46,931 nt of DNA from an uncultured Clostridia bacterium (lineage in GTDB: Bacteria > Bacillota > Clostridia > Christensenellales > Borkfalkiaceae). The DNA lies in contig CANRLK010000011.1 of assembly GCA_947631465.1 (NCBI GenBank), forward strand, positions 1 through 46,931. Reading direction: 5' to 3'. The number at the start of each line of letters is the position of its first letter. Positions within the stretch are counted from its first letter, which is position 1. The position numbers and the translations under genes are program-made. This document shows positions 33,455 to 42,900 of the stretch, one piece after another. The notes under the pieces are model-generated. The model had not been told where the DNA came from. It saw nothing but the letters and a program-made list of their open reading frames with translations, and ran no database searches.

Positions 33455-34765
33455 AATAAAAAATTCCTCATATACCGCCCGTAGCGCGCGTTCGAAATCC
33501 CCCTCGTCCACGCAAAATAACAGCTCTTCCTGCGAGCCTTGATCGATCAATCTTACATTCACGCCCGCCTGCGCGACCGCCTTAAGAACGCGCGCCGCTG
33601 CGCCGACACTCCCCTGCATCCCCTGCCCCACCGCCGCGATCAGCGCAAGCCCCGTCATCGTCCATACTCGTTCCGTTCTCAACTCCCCCTCGATCTCCCG
33701 CATGAGTTTTTCCGCCTTCCCCCCGCGAAGATGCTCGCTCTCCGTCAGGACCGAAATGCGGTCGATCCCCGACGGCAGCAGACAAAGCGGCACGCCGTTC
33801 CCGTCCAAGATCTCCAAGATCTTTCTCACTCCCCCGACCCGATCGCTGAGCAACGTCTTTTCAATGCAGATCGCCGTGTACCCCTTTTTCCCCGCAAGTC
33901 CCGCGATCGTCCCCGCCGCCGTCTTTCGGCTCTTGACGATCGTCGTGCCCTTATCCTCGGGGCGAAAGGTATTCAAGATCCTGATCGGTATCCCCGCCTC
34001 GCGCACGGGAAAGAGGGTCTCGATATGCAGGACGCTCGCGCCCATGTACGAGAGCGTCCGAAGCTCGCGATAGGTCAGCGTCTCGATTTTTGCGGGATTT
34101 TCGACGATCCTCGGGTCGCAGACGAGGAATCCGCTCACGTCCGTCCAATTTTCGTACAGATCCGCGCCCGCAGCACGGGCGACGACCGCGCCCGAAATAT
34201 CGCTCCCGCCGCGCGGAAAACAGACGACGTTCCCCTTTTCGTCCGCGCCGTAAAAACCTGGGATCACCGCCCGCTCCGTCTCTTTCAACGCCTTTGCGAT
34301 CTTGCGGTCGGTCGCCGCTTCGTCGAGCGTACCGTCCCCGCGAAAGACGATGAGATCCGCGGCATCCAAAAACGGCACTCCTTGATACGCCGCCATGAGC
34401 TTTGCCGCCAAATATTCCCCGCGCGAAACGGTGAACGCCTCGCTCTTCCGCTCCTTGATCTCCCGCTCCGTCGCACGCAAAAGGGCGTCCGTGTCCAAGC
34501 TCTTTTCCAACCTAAGCTCGTCCGAGACGCCCTTGATCCTGATTTTGATCTTTTCGAAATTTTCGCCGAAATTTCCCGTTCTTTCGAGTTCCCGATGCGC
34601 TTCATACAGAAGGTCGGTCACCTTGCGCTCCCCCCCGAACCGCTTCCCGGGGGCGGAGACGACCGCATACCTTCGCGACGGGTCGCTTTGCAGAATCTCC
34701 TTCACCCGCCTCAACGTCTCCGCGCACGCCATGCTCGTGCCGCCGAATTTACACACTTTAATCAT
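33449..34765 (-). CDS. lysC: Aspartate kinase
   Basis: 438 residues from ATG 34765 (MIKVCKFGGTS); an upstream in-frame extension reads into the neighbouring gene and is rejected. 'KFGGTSMA' is the family nucleotide/aspartate signature; 'FPRGGSDISGAVVARAAGAD' near residue 200 and 'PRIVENPAKIETLTYREL' complete the kinase domain. Two ACT regions follow ('YTAICIEKTLLSDRVGGVRK' and 'LIAAVGQGMQGSVGAAARVL'), the usual allosteric sites for lysine and/or threonine feedback. It makes aspartyl phosphate for lysine, threonine and methionine synthesis. Its start overlaps the DUF1015 gene end by 8 bp. The isozyme type (lysine or threonine sensitive) is not certain. Confidence 0.93.
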   Translation of the reverse strand: MIKVCKFGGTSMACAETLRRVKEILQSDPSRRYAVVSAPGKRFGGERKVTDLLYEAHRELERTGNFGENFEKIKIRIKGVSDELRLEKSLDTDALLRATEREIKERKSEAFTVSRGEYLAAKLMAAYQGVPFLDAADLIVFRGDGTLDEAATDRKIAKALKETERAVIPGFYGADEKGNVVCFPRGGSDISGAVVARAAGADLYENWTDVSGFLVCDPRIVENPAKIETLTYRELRTLSYMGASVLHIETLFPVREAGIPIRILNTFRPEDKGTTIVKSRKTAAGTIAGLAGKKGYTAICIEKTLLSDRVGGVRKILEILDGNGVPLCLLPSGIDRISVLTESEHLRGGKAEKLMREIEGELRTERVWTMTGLALIAAVGQGMQGSVGAAARVLKAVAQAGVNVRLIDQGSQEELLFCVDEGDFERALRAVYEEFFIR

Positions 34766-35903
34766 AACTCGTCTCTCTGCCCTCGATACAATACCGCGCG
34801 CCCCCGCCGCTGAGACAAAAACTCTTCGCGGGATACAGCTTTCCGCCCTTGACCGCGCTGTACAGCTCTTCCGTCTCGATCTTCGGAAGCGCAACGACGA
34901 CGACCCCTGCTTGCGCAAGCTCCGTCGGTCGCCCCGTCCGATATTCCACCTTCCCGAAGTCCTCTTTCAAAAATTCTTCAATGCGCCCTTCCGCCCGCCG
35001 ATAGCTGTCCGCATCGCTCAATACGGGATAGAGCACGTTCTTCTCGCGCTTGCATTTGACCCCGCGCTGAAAATAATCGCAAAATGCTTCGAGGTCGGTC
35101 TCCTTCACCACGCGGTGAACGGGCTCGAACACGACCGACTCGTCATAGGCATTGACAAACTCCGCCAAGAAAAAGCGTGCGGGATGATTTTGCCGCTCCT
35201 CTTCGTCGAGGGTCGCCTTGACCTCATCCCAATGCATTTTTGCCGCCGCAAACGAATGGTTGCCGTCGGCGACGACAAAACAGGGGTCGGCGCGGGCGAT
35301 CAAGTCCATCGCGGCAAACCCCGCTTCCGTCTCGGGAAGAAAATACCCCTTCACGCCGTCCCCGCTCGGGAATTTGAAGTCGTAGAGCTCTTCCAAATCC
35401 TCTTCGAGCGCGCGAAGCACCTTCTCCCGCTTATCGCGATATAGAAGAATGGCATGGGGAAATTCCATGACCGTGCGTTTTCTCAGCTCACAGCGCGCCT
35501 TGACAAGCGCAGGCAGGGTCGCCGTCGTCGCGCAGATCATCGCCTTCTTGTCAAAGACGGGGGAAAATTGCTCCAAATCGACGCTTGCGACCAGCCCCTT
35601 CCGAACGCCGAAGCGCGTACTTCGCTCGACATAGACCATGCCGCGGTTGAGCCGCTCGATCTCGCCGTTTTCGAGCGTGAGATAAATGCGCTCCGATACG
35701 GCATCGAAGAGCGCATCGCCCGCATCGCGCAAGAACGCGTCGGGAAGCATACAGGACAGCACGGACGGCACATCGCCGAGCCGCTGCACCGCGCGAAGCC
35801 AACCCTCGCGGTCGTAGGGGTCGAGATCGCCCGCGGGCGCTGCCCAGGTTTCGAAATCCAGCCGCGGCAAAAACACCCGCGGGATCTTGATACAACTTTT
35901 CAT
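34758..35903 (-). CDS. DUF1015 family protein
   Basis: 381 residues. Matches the DUF1015 layout: 'IPRVFLPRLDFETWA' at the start, 'YVERSTRFGVRKGLVASVDLEQFSP' in the middle and the signature 'VVADGNHSFAAAKMHWDEVK' near residue 215. Function is not established; in other Clostridia the family often lies beside serine biosynthesis genes, and here beside aspartokinase, which hints at amino-acid metabolism. Its ATG lies one base after the stop of the 35-residue peptide gene, without a good ribosome binding site, so translation appears coupled. Confidence 0.85.
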   Translation of the reverse strand: MKSCIKIPRVFLPRLDFETWAAPAGDLDPYDREGWLRAVQRLGDVPSVLSCMLPDAFLRDAGDALFDAVSERIYLTLENGEIERLNRGMVYVERSTRFGVRKGLVASVDLEQFSPVFDKKAMICATTATLPALVKARCELRKRTVMEFPHAILLYRDKREKVLRALEEDLEELYDFKFPSGDGVKGYFLPETEAGFAAMDLIARADPCFVVADGNHSFAAAKMHWDEVKATLDEEERQNHPARFFLAEFVNAYDESVVFEPVHRVVKETDLEAFCDYFQRGVKCKREKNVLYPVLSDADSYRRAEGRIEEFLKEDFGKVEYRTGRPTELAQAGVVVVALPKIETEELYSAVKGGKLYPAKSFCLSGGGARYCIEGRETSYD

Positions 35904-35904
35904 C

Positions 35905-36012
35905 TTAAATGGCGTTCATCAAAATGACGGTGACCGCCGCAAGACACAATGCCAAAATCTTTAAGGGAACGTTCTGCGTGAACGCCTTTTTCCAAAACGT
36001 TAAAAATTTCAT
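35905..36012 (-). CDS. 35-residue single-helix peptide resembling the CdaR N-terminus
   Basis: The minus strand reads MKFLTFWKKAFTQ then NVPLKILALCLAAVTVILMNAI and stops. The ATG overlaps the cdaA stop (ATGA), the position and 4-bp coupling expected for cdaR. The 'N-x-x-L-K-I-L-A-L' pattern leading into one hydrophobic helix is what the start of YbbR/CdaR proteins looks like, but all YbbR repeats are missing: the frame stops at TAA and DUF1015 begins 1 bp later. CdaR normally binds and modulates the cyclase CdaA through its membrane and extracytoplasmic parts. I infer a micro-CdaR that touches CdaA within the membrane. Too short for default gene callers. Confidence 0.75.
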   Translation of the reverse strand: MKFLTFWKKAFTQNVPLKILALCLAAVTVILMNAI

Positions 36013-36833
36013 GCTTTCTTACCCTCCCCGTTGAGCTCCTTCCAATAATAGGCGCGAAGGAACTTGTTGAGCGCCTCCGAATCGACGTACCGCTTGATCT
36101 CGCCGTGCTTGACCGTGGAGACGATGCCCGTCTCCTCGGAGACGATGATCGTGCCGACGTCCGCGACTTCGGTCACGCCGATGCCCGCACGGTGCCGCGT
36201 GCCAAATTCCTTGGGCAGATCTTGCTGCGTCAAGGGCAGGAAACAGCCCGCCGCTTCGATCTTGTCGCTGTGAATGATCATCGCGCCGTCATGCAGCGGC
36301 GCTTTGTTGACGAATATGCCCTCGATGAGCTGGTTGGAAATGGATGCGCCGAGCTTGACCCCACTGTCCATAATCTCCTTGGGCACGTTGCCGTTGCTCA
36401 AAATGATGAGCGCGCCCGTATTGTTCTTTGAAAGATTCTGCACGGCGCGCATGATTGCAGAGATACACTCTTCCGCGCGCGCCGCACTCGCCCCGCGCGC
36501 CGCGGGCGCTTCCCGATCGAGCGGCTGCACTTTCCCCGTTCTTATCACCCGCTTGATCTCGGTATTGAAGAGCAGCAGGAAAAAGAGCGACAGACAGCTC
36601 AAATAGATGAAATAGCCCGCCGTATCGAAGTTCTTCGAGACGATACAAAGCACCCCCCCGAACAGGACGAGCAGGGAATATGCGACGATAAGGTGCGGCT
36701 CGCTGCCCTCTTTCAGAATGCGAAAGACGAACGAAAAGAGCAGAAAGAACGCGATAAGTTCCACCGCATACGTTCCCCAATCGGTCGGGAACGCGGTGAA
36801 CACGTTTTTGATGGATTCGAAAATGTTATTCAT
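36009..36833 (-). CDS. cdaA: Diadenylate cyclase CdaA
   Basis: 274 residues. Three membrane helices (about residues 15-95) are followed by a DisA_N cyclase domain with 'LHDGAMIIHSDKI' (DGA motif near residue 181) and 'FGTRHRAGIGVTE' (RHR motif near residue 213). It makes c-di-AMP from two ATP, controlling potassium and osmolyte balance and wall homeostasis. In most Firmicutes the order is cdaA-cdaR-glmM; here it is cdaA, a 35-residue CdaR-like peptide, DUF1015, aspartokinase. Ribosome binding site AAGGTGATC; promoter at 36860-36888. Confidence 0.96.
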   Translation of the reverse strand: MNNIFESIKNVFTAFPTDWGTYAVELIAFFLLFSFVFRILKEGSEPHLIVAYSLLVLFGGVLCIVSKNFDTAGYFIYLSCLSLFFLLLFNTEIKRVIRTGKVQPLDREAPAARGASAARAEECISAIMRAVQNLSKNNTGALIILSNGNVPKEIMDSGVKLGASISNQLIEGIFVNKAPLHDGAMIIHSDKIEAAGCFLPLTQQDLPKEFGTRHRAGIGVTEVADVGTIIVSEETGIVSTVKHGEIKRYVDSEALNKFLRAYYWKELNGEGKKA

Positions 36834-36859
36834 GGTAGGATCACCTTTTGTTTAATCCT

Positions 36860-36888
36860 ATTATATCCGACTATGTAAAAAATTGCAA
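36860..36888 (-). promoter_or_regulatory. cdaA promoter
   Basis: Minus strand TTGCAA (36883-36888), 17-bp spacer, TATAAT (36860-36865). Confidence 0.85.
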
Positions 36889-36901
36889 GATTTTCGCGGG
36901 A

Positions 36902-37900
36902 TCATCTCTCATTTTTTGTCTGTTCGAAGAATATTTTTGCCCTTGCGGCGGTCAAAGCGCCCGATTTGGTGCAAAGTCCGCTGCGCATATTGCATAAAAG
37001 GGTGTAAATTTCAAGATACAGCCGCTGAGCCCGCCCCTTGGGGAAAAGCGATAAAAGTTCGCGGTCCTTTTGCACGGCGTAGGCGTTCATGCCGAGGGTC
37101 TTTGCGATGGAAGCGTCCGAGCCGCGCATCCCCTCGATCTCGGCGAGCGTCTTAAAATGGGACGCAAGCGCGGAGAGAACGGCGTTCTCGTCATAACCTT
37201 TGCGCAAGAGGTCGTTCAAGATCTGGGAAAAGGCGTTGAAATTTTTGCGCGAAGCCGCCTGCGTCAGCTCGTATATTTTATATTCGACATCCCGCTCGAT
37301 GTGTTCCTCGACCACTTGGCGCGTGACCCGTCCGCCCTCGCCCAAAAGGCATTTGAGCTTTTCGGTCTCGGTCTTTAAGCGGGCGGCGTTCAGGGCGCAA
37401 TAGCGGACCATGAGGCCCACTGCGTCCGCTTCGGGAACGAGCCCCGCCCTGCGTTGCAGGGAGAACAGCCATTTTTGCAATGTCTCCTCGCCCGCGCGCG
37501 CGCAGTCGACAAACGTCACGCCACTCTTTTTTTTCATGTCGCAACCGGGCTTCTTTTGGGCGTTCACGATACACAGTACCGTCGAAGGACAGGGCGCTTG
37601 CACATACCCTTTCAAAAAGGTCTCCCACTCCCGCTCGGTCGGATAGAAATCATAGACGCGGACGAGCCGCTTTTCGTCGAAAAAGGGCATGGAATACAGG
37701 CTGTCCCGAAAGGCGGCGAGCTTTTCCCCCTTCAAATTCTCGCCCTCTTCGCGCACGTCGTTCAAGAGCGGCTGGGAGATCTTGCACGCCGCGCAGATCG
37801 CCTTGACCGCATGGCTGCGGAAATACGCCTCCTCGCCCTCGATGAGATACACGGGCGCAAGCCCTTCTTCCAAACTCTTCGCAAGATCGGTAAATTTCAT
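36902..37900 (-). CDS. holA: DNA polymerase III delta subunit
   Basis: 332 residues, typical HolA length. Starts with 'PVYLIEGEEAYFRSHAVKAI', the usual opening of the AAA+-like domain of the clamp-loader delta subunit; domain III carries 'QAASRKNFNAFSQILNDLLRKGYDENAVLSALA' in two parts near residue 210 and a C-terminal 'LLSLFPKGRAQRLYLEIYTL'. Delta opens the beta clamp within the clamp loader. It follows comEC by 21 bp, with a GAGAGGAAAAAGGGG purine stretch upstream; the comEC-holA pairing is common in Firmicutes. Confidence 0.95.
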   Translation of the reverse strand: MKFTDLAKSLEEGLAPVYLIEGEEAYFRSHAVKAICAACKISQPLLNDVREEGENLKGEKLAAFRDSLYSMPFFDEKRLVRVYDFYPTEREWETFLKGYVQAPCPSTVLCIVNAQKKPGCDMKKKSGVTFVDCARAGEETLQKWLFSLQRRAGLVPEADAVGLMVRYCALNAARLKTETEKLKCLLGEGGRVTRQVVEEHIERDVEYKIYELTQAASRKNFNAFSQILNDLLRKGYDENAVLSALASHFKTLAEIEGMRGSDASIAKTLGMNAYAVQKDRELLSLFPKGRAQRLYLEIYTLLCNMRSGLCTKSGALTAARAKIFFEQTKNER

Positions 37901-37921
37901 GCCGTCGCCCCTTTTTCCTCT

Positions 37922-39910
37922 CTAAGAATAGATTTTACCACTTTTTAGAAAAAATTTCAAGCCCGCTTGCGCCTTTGTGAGAAAAAGATCGAGCCCCATC
38001 GGCGATTCCCCGCCGAGATCCACCTCGACGGCGACGCCTTCCGCCGAAAAGACGAGCCGATCCGCTCCGAAAAATCGGAAATTCATGCCGCCGAGCGAAA
38101 AGCTCTCGCCGAACGAAAACGCCGTGTGCAAAAGTCCCGTCTCGACTTCCCGCGCCGCATAAATGCGCTTCGCGGGCAAAAATGCCGCTTGGTTGATCGC
38201 GGAAAGCGAGTTCTCGGACAAAATGACGACCCCGTCAAGCTCGCCCGCATACGTCCTGCCCAAAAAGTCGTTGCAGGCTTTGAGGGACATGTCCTCGCCC
38301 AAGAGCAACACACGGGCGTCTCTCGTCGAGATGAGCACGGCGCTGCCGTCTCCGTCCCCGCGCACTTCGATCTTACAGCCCGAAAAAACGGCGTTTTCCA
38401 TCACCATCGCCGCCGAAAACAGGCAGACAAGGCAGGCTGCGGCGATCGCCTTGCCCCGCAAAGACCCGCGGACCCGCTCCGACAGGAGCAAACAGCCCAA
38501 AAGCCATACGATCGCGCCTGCGCCGAGCGAAAATCCTTTGAGGACAAAGGACGAGTCCACGGCGGCAAAGCAAAACGAAAAGACGGAGAGCATGCCGCTC
38601 GGAAGGGCGAAGAAGAAGGGAGCGGCGGGCGGAATGAGCACGCCGAGCGCGCTGCAAATCAGAAGTCCCAAGAACAGCACGGGCAGAACGGGCACGAAGA
38701 GGAGATTGAAAACGATCCCCCAAACGGGAAAATAGCCCGCAAGTTCTATTTGCAGCGGAAAGATAAAGAGCTGTACCCCGAAAAATCCAGAAAGATAGCC
38801 GAAAAGCGATCTCGGTCTCAAATTGAGTTTTGAAAACAGTCTTGAAAAGCTCCCCGCAAACAGCCCGAGCCCCGCGCATGCGCCGAACGTGAGCCGAAAT
38901 CCCCAGGAAAACCACTGCCGCGGCGAAAAAAGCAAGATCAAAAGCGCCGCAAGCGAGACGGAATTGACATAGTCGTGCTTTTCCCCGAAGAACTTGGTCG
39001 CGCCGAAGCAGGAACACATCAAAAAGGCGCGGACGGACGAGGCGGTGAATCCGCAAAACGCCGAGTAGCAAAAGGCAACGGCGGCAGCGGGAAGATAGCG
39101 GTATTTCCCGATCGGACGGAGGAGCAGGCAGACCGCCGAAAACAAGACCCCGATGTGCATTCCCGAGACCGCGAAAATATGCGCGAGCCCGCCGCGGTTG
39201 ACATTCTCTTGAAAGGAAGAATCCATACTCCCCGTATCGCCCGTCAAGAGCGCATAGGCGATCCCCGCGTCGTCCGCGTCCATGTTCTCTTCGAGCGCGC
39301 GCCACAAAGCTCGGTTGAGCCGCAAAAAGACGTTCTTCGACTCGCCGATCTTGGTAAAGGACTCCGCCCTTGCGCGATAGCGGATGTTCTGCGAAAAGAA
39401 ATATTCTCCGTCCCCGTCGAGCGTTTGGACGGCAGGGGCGAGCTTCGCCGTCACGGAGATCACATCGGCGGGCAGAACGTTCTCGCCAGAAAGATACAAA
39501 TAGCACTTGCCCGAAAGTTCTTCGCCGTCCGCCGAAAGATCGGTGAGGACCGCGAGGGAAAATCCCCCCTTCCGCGAGACCGACTGCACCGTGCCCGTCA
39601 AAGCGCCTTCTCTTGCCTCTGCGGCGGAGAAATCCCGATGATAGAAAAAGACCGACAGCGCGCCGATTCCCGCAAACAGGGTCAAGGAAAGCGCGACTGC
39701 CGCAAACCGCTTGAAGGAAAACGGACGAAGAACGAGCAGGAAAATAAGTCCCAAGAGAAGAAAATCCGAGGGCTTCACGCCGCCGAAGGCGATCTTCCCG
39801 TATAAAGAGACGCCGAACATCAGTCCGAGCGCGCAAAAGAGAAGGGGGCGGAAGTTGAGATCCGCCTTCTTCTGCGCCTTCAAAGATTTTTCTCTTTCGT
39901 GCTCCGTCAT
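37922..39910 (-). CDS. comEC: ComEC/Rec2 competence channel protein with degenerate C-terminal domain
   Basis: 662 residues. Two N-terminal membrane helices, an OB-like ectodomain (DUF4131, residues about 95-200), then the Competence domain with 'RGGLAHIFAVSGMHIGVLFS' near residue 235 and about eight helices up to residue 500. ComEC passes single-stranded DNA into the cell. The last 150 residues align in pattern with the beta-lactamase-like nuclease domain ('IEVRGDGDGSAVLIST', 'LDGVVILSENS'), but the HxHxDH-type metal motif is absent: the Ser-His position reads SEN. The nuclease is therefore probably inactive. Its ATG lies 4 bp after the stop of the DUF4011 giant. Confidence 0.9.
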   Translation of the reverse strand: MTEHEREKSLKAQKKADLNFRPLLFCALGLMFGVSLYGKIAFGGVKPSDFLLLGLIFLLVLRPFSFKRFAAVALSLTLFAGIGALSVFFYHRDFSAAEAREGALTGTVQSVSRKGGFSLAVLTDLSADGEELSGKCYLYLSGENVLPADVISVTAKLAPAVQTLDGDGEYFFSQNIRYRARAESFTKIGESKNVFLRLNRALWRALEENMDADDAGIAYALLTGDTGSMDSSFQENVNRGGLAHIFAVSGMHIGVLFSAVCLLLRPIGKYRYLPAAAVAFCYSAFCGFTASSVRAFLMCSCFGATKFFGEKHDYVNSVSLAALLILLFSPRQWFSWGFRLTFGACAGLGLFAGSFSRLFSKLNLRPRSLFGYLSGFFGVQLFIFPLQIELAGYFPVWGIVFNLLFVPVLPVLFLGLLICSALGVLIPPAAPFFFALPSGMLSVFSFCFAAVDSSFVLKGFSLGAGAIVWLLGCLLLSERVRGSLRGKAIAAACLVCLFSAAMVMENAVFSGCKIEVRGDGDGSAVLISTRDARVLLLGEDMSLKACNDFLGRTYAGELDGVVILSENSLSAINQAAFLPAKRIYAAREVETGLLHTAFSFGESFSLGGMNFRFFGADRLVFSAEGVAVEVDLGGESPMGLDLFLTKAQAGLKFFLKSGKIYS

Positions 39911-39914
39911 CGCC

Positions 39915-42900
39915 TTAGGCGAGCGTCACTCTGTCCGAGACCGAACGCACGAGAATGCCCTTCGCTTCTCCATATCCGATACAGTCGCGCACGAACGCGT
40001 CCGTCTTTTCGCTCGGACGAAGGTGGAAGGTGCTCTCGATGAGCCCGAGCAGTTCGTCAAGGTACAGGCTCACCCGCTCCTCCAACACCGACTTGATGAA
40101 CGAGACGATCTCGAAGGGGGTAAAGTCCTCCTCGCTCTTCCGAAGATTCGGCTCGCTCTCGGTGCGATAGCATCCGATCGAGATCGCGCCGTCACGGCGG
40201 TAGAAATAGTCCCTGCCCATGACCCGCTCGCGGCGGAAAGCGCAGCCGTCGATGAGCGCGTCGAGCCTTGCGTCGATGCGCGAGCCCGACTTTGCAATGC
40301 CATAGCTCGAAAGCAGGCGGGTCTTTAAGAAACTGCGCCCGATCGGCTCTTCCAAGGCGACGATCTCCTTCAAACGGTTCATGATCTCCCCGTCGTTCAC
40401 GCCGCTCGTGATGAATGCCGCCACTTCCGCGCCCGTGCCCTTATACGCCTTATACGGCTTGGCGTTTTTCAAATATCCGCCCTCGCGCCGCTCCGCGCCC
40501 GTGAGCTTGTCGAGAAGGTCCTTAATGCGCTTGATCTCGCGCTTGGGATTGTTGTAATAGTTGACGCAATTGACCCGCACGACGTTCCAATTTGCGCGCT
40601 TTAAGGTCTGGACCTGCAAGAGGTTTCGGTCTTTGACCGAGAACGGGCTGGGCGCGTCGCAGAGCACGGCGAGCACGAAGTCCTTCTTCTCCCGCGGATC
40701 GATGACGGCAACGTCGATCTTAAATTCGGACGCGCCCACGTCCACGCGGCTCTCATAGCCGTAGCCCGAGAGCTCCTTTGCAAGGAATCTTCCGATCTGC
40801 GCCCCTTCGGTGACCGCCTCCGACTTGACGGCAAGATCTGTCCTGCCCTTTTCGGCGAACGCTAAGAACGCTTTGAGCCCCGCGACCCCCTTCGAAGAGG
40901 TCTTGGAAAGGTCGATCATGCCCGAAGTCATCGTGGAGAATACCACCATCTCCTCGCGCGCCCGCGAGACCGCGACGTTGAGCCGCCGCCAGCCGCCCGC
41001 TTGGTTGAGCGGTCCGAAGTTGAGCGAGACCCTGCCCGTCGCATCAGGGCCGTAGCAGACCGAGAACAGGATGACGTCCCGCTCGTCGCCCTGCACGTTT
41101 TCGAGATTTTTGACGAAGATCGGCTCTTCCCGCTCATAAGCCGCGGCTTCGAGCTTCTTTTGGGCGATCTCCTTGGTGAGCAGTTTTTCGATGTCGCTCT
41201 GCTGCGCGCTCGAAAAGGTCACGACGCCCATGCTCGAACGGGAGAGGACGGGGTCTTGAAGCCTGCGCACGACCTCTTTGACGAGCGCCTCCGCTTCTTT
41301 TCGGTTGCGCTTGGTAAACCCGCGGTCGTATGTGCCGTCCACCTCGACGAGCCGCACTTTGCTCTCCATCGCGTCGGGCGAGGGGAAGGTGCAAAGGCGG
41401 TTGTCGTAATACATGCTGTTGGAAAAGGCGATGAGCGACTCGTGCTTGCTCCGATAATGCCAGCGCAAATGCCGCTCGGGCATGCCGAGCGCGAGACAGT
41501 CGTCAAGCACGCTTTCGAGATCCTCGGTCTCGGGATTGTCCTCGTCGACGTACGCCGAGCGGAAGAACGCCGTCGGCGGGAGCTGTTTGGGGTCTCCCAC
41601 GACGATCGCCGCCTTCGCCCGCGCGAGCGAACCGACCGCCTCCGCCGTCGTCATTTGGGACGCCTCGTCGAAGATGACGAGGTCGAAAAGATCCGCCTCG
41701 GGACGAAGATACTGCGCGACCGTGATCGGGCTCATGAGCATGCACGGGCAAATACGCTTGGAAAGTTCGGGGATCTCGGAAAAGAGCGCTCTGAGTCCCG
41801 CGCCGCGCAAGTTGCTCTTGGAAAGGCGCAAAAATGCCGCGACTTCGACGCTCAGACTCCCCTCGCCGCCCTCGACGGGCAGTCTTGAAATGAGCTCCCC
41901 GCGCACGGTCTCCCGCGTGATGCGCGAGAACTCCTCCCATGCGGCGCGGAATTTCTCCACCGTCTCCTCGAACGTCCCCGCCGTGAGCCGCGATAGGTCG
42001 GGGTCGGCGGGAATGTTGATCTCCAAAAAGTTCTTGCAGACGTTCTTTTCAAAGCCCGCAAGGATGTTTTCGCCCGTCAGCTTTCCGCTTTCGAGCGCGT
42101 CCGTGATGAAGTTGCAGTTGAGCTTTTTGAGCTCCTCGCCCGTCGCCTTGTACATGCACCAATTCGGGAGCATGTCGACGTTGTCGATGAGCGCGCCCGC
42201 CTTGAGCGAGAAATAGTCGAGCACGTCTTCCTGAACGATCTTGCTCTGGTCTCCCTTTGTGATCGCAAGGAAGCTGTCCTGCGCGTGGAAGAACGCCTCC
42301 GCCGCCTTCAAATACCCCTCCAAGACGGGCGCGGTATAGCCGTTTTGCGCCCTCAGACACATGCTGTTGAAGGCGTCGGGATTGAAGTCCAAGAAGGTCT
42401 CCGACGAAAGCGCATGCAAGGCGTTGAGATCGCTCAAAAACTCCGCCCTGCGCTTGAAAACAATGCTCCCCCCGCGGTCGCAGAAGTTCTTAGACAGCGG
42501 AATGGACTCGATCCGCCGCATCGCGTCATAGATGTCCACAAGGGTCTGCAAGAACTTCTTCGCGTCCTCGACCGAAATGGGATGCAGCGCCGCCTTCGAA
42601 AGCCGCTTGAACACCGCAGAGGCGTGCTTGCTGTAACGAAAATCCGTCCCGCTCTCCAAGACCCGTTTGACCTCGGGGTACTCCTTATCCATCTCCACCA
42701 AGGTCTTGAAATGTTTATAATAGTAGGCGAGACAGTCGTCGAGCCGCTTGTTGGAATTGAAAAAGACGTAGAACTGCTCCTCGGTCACGTCGGTGAAGTA
42801 CTTCGCATACACGCCCTTTGAGAGATTTTCCGCGATGAGCGCAATGCTTTTGAGCTTCTTTTGGGTGATCGTGGACACTTTTTGGCGGTAGAACTCCAAG

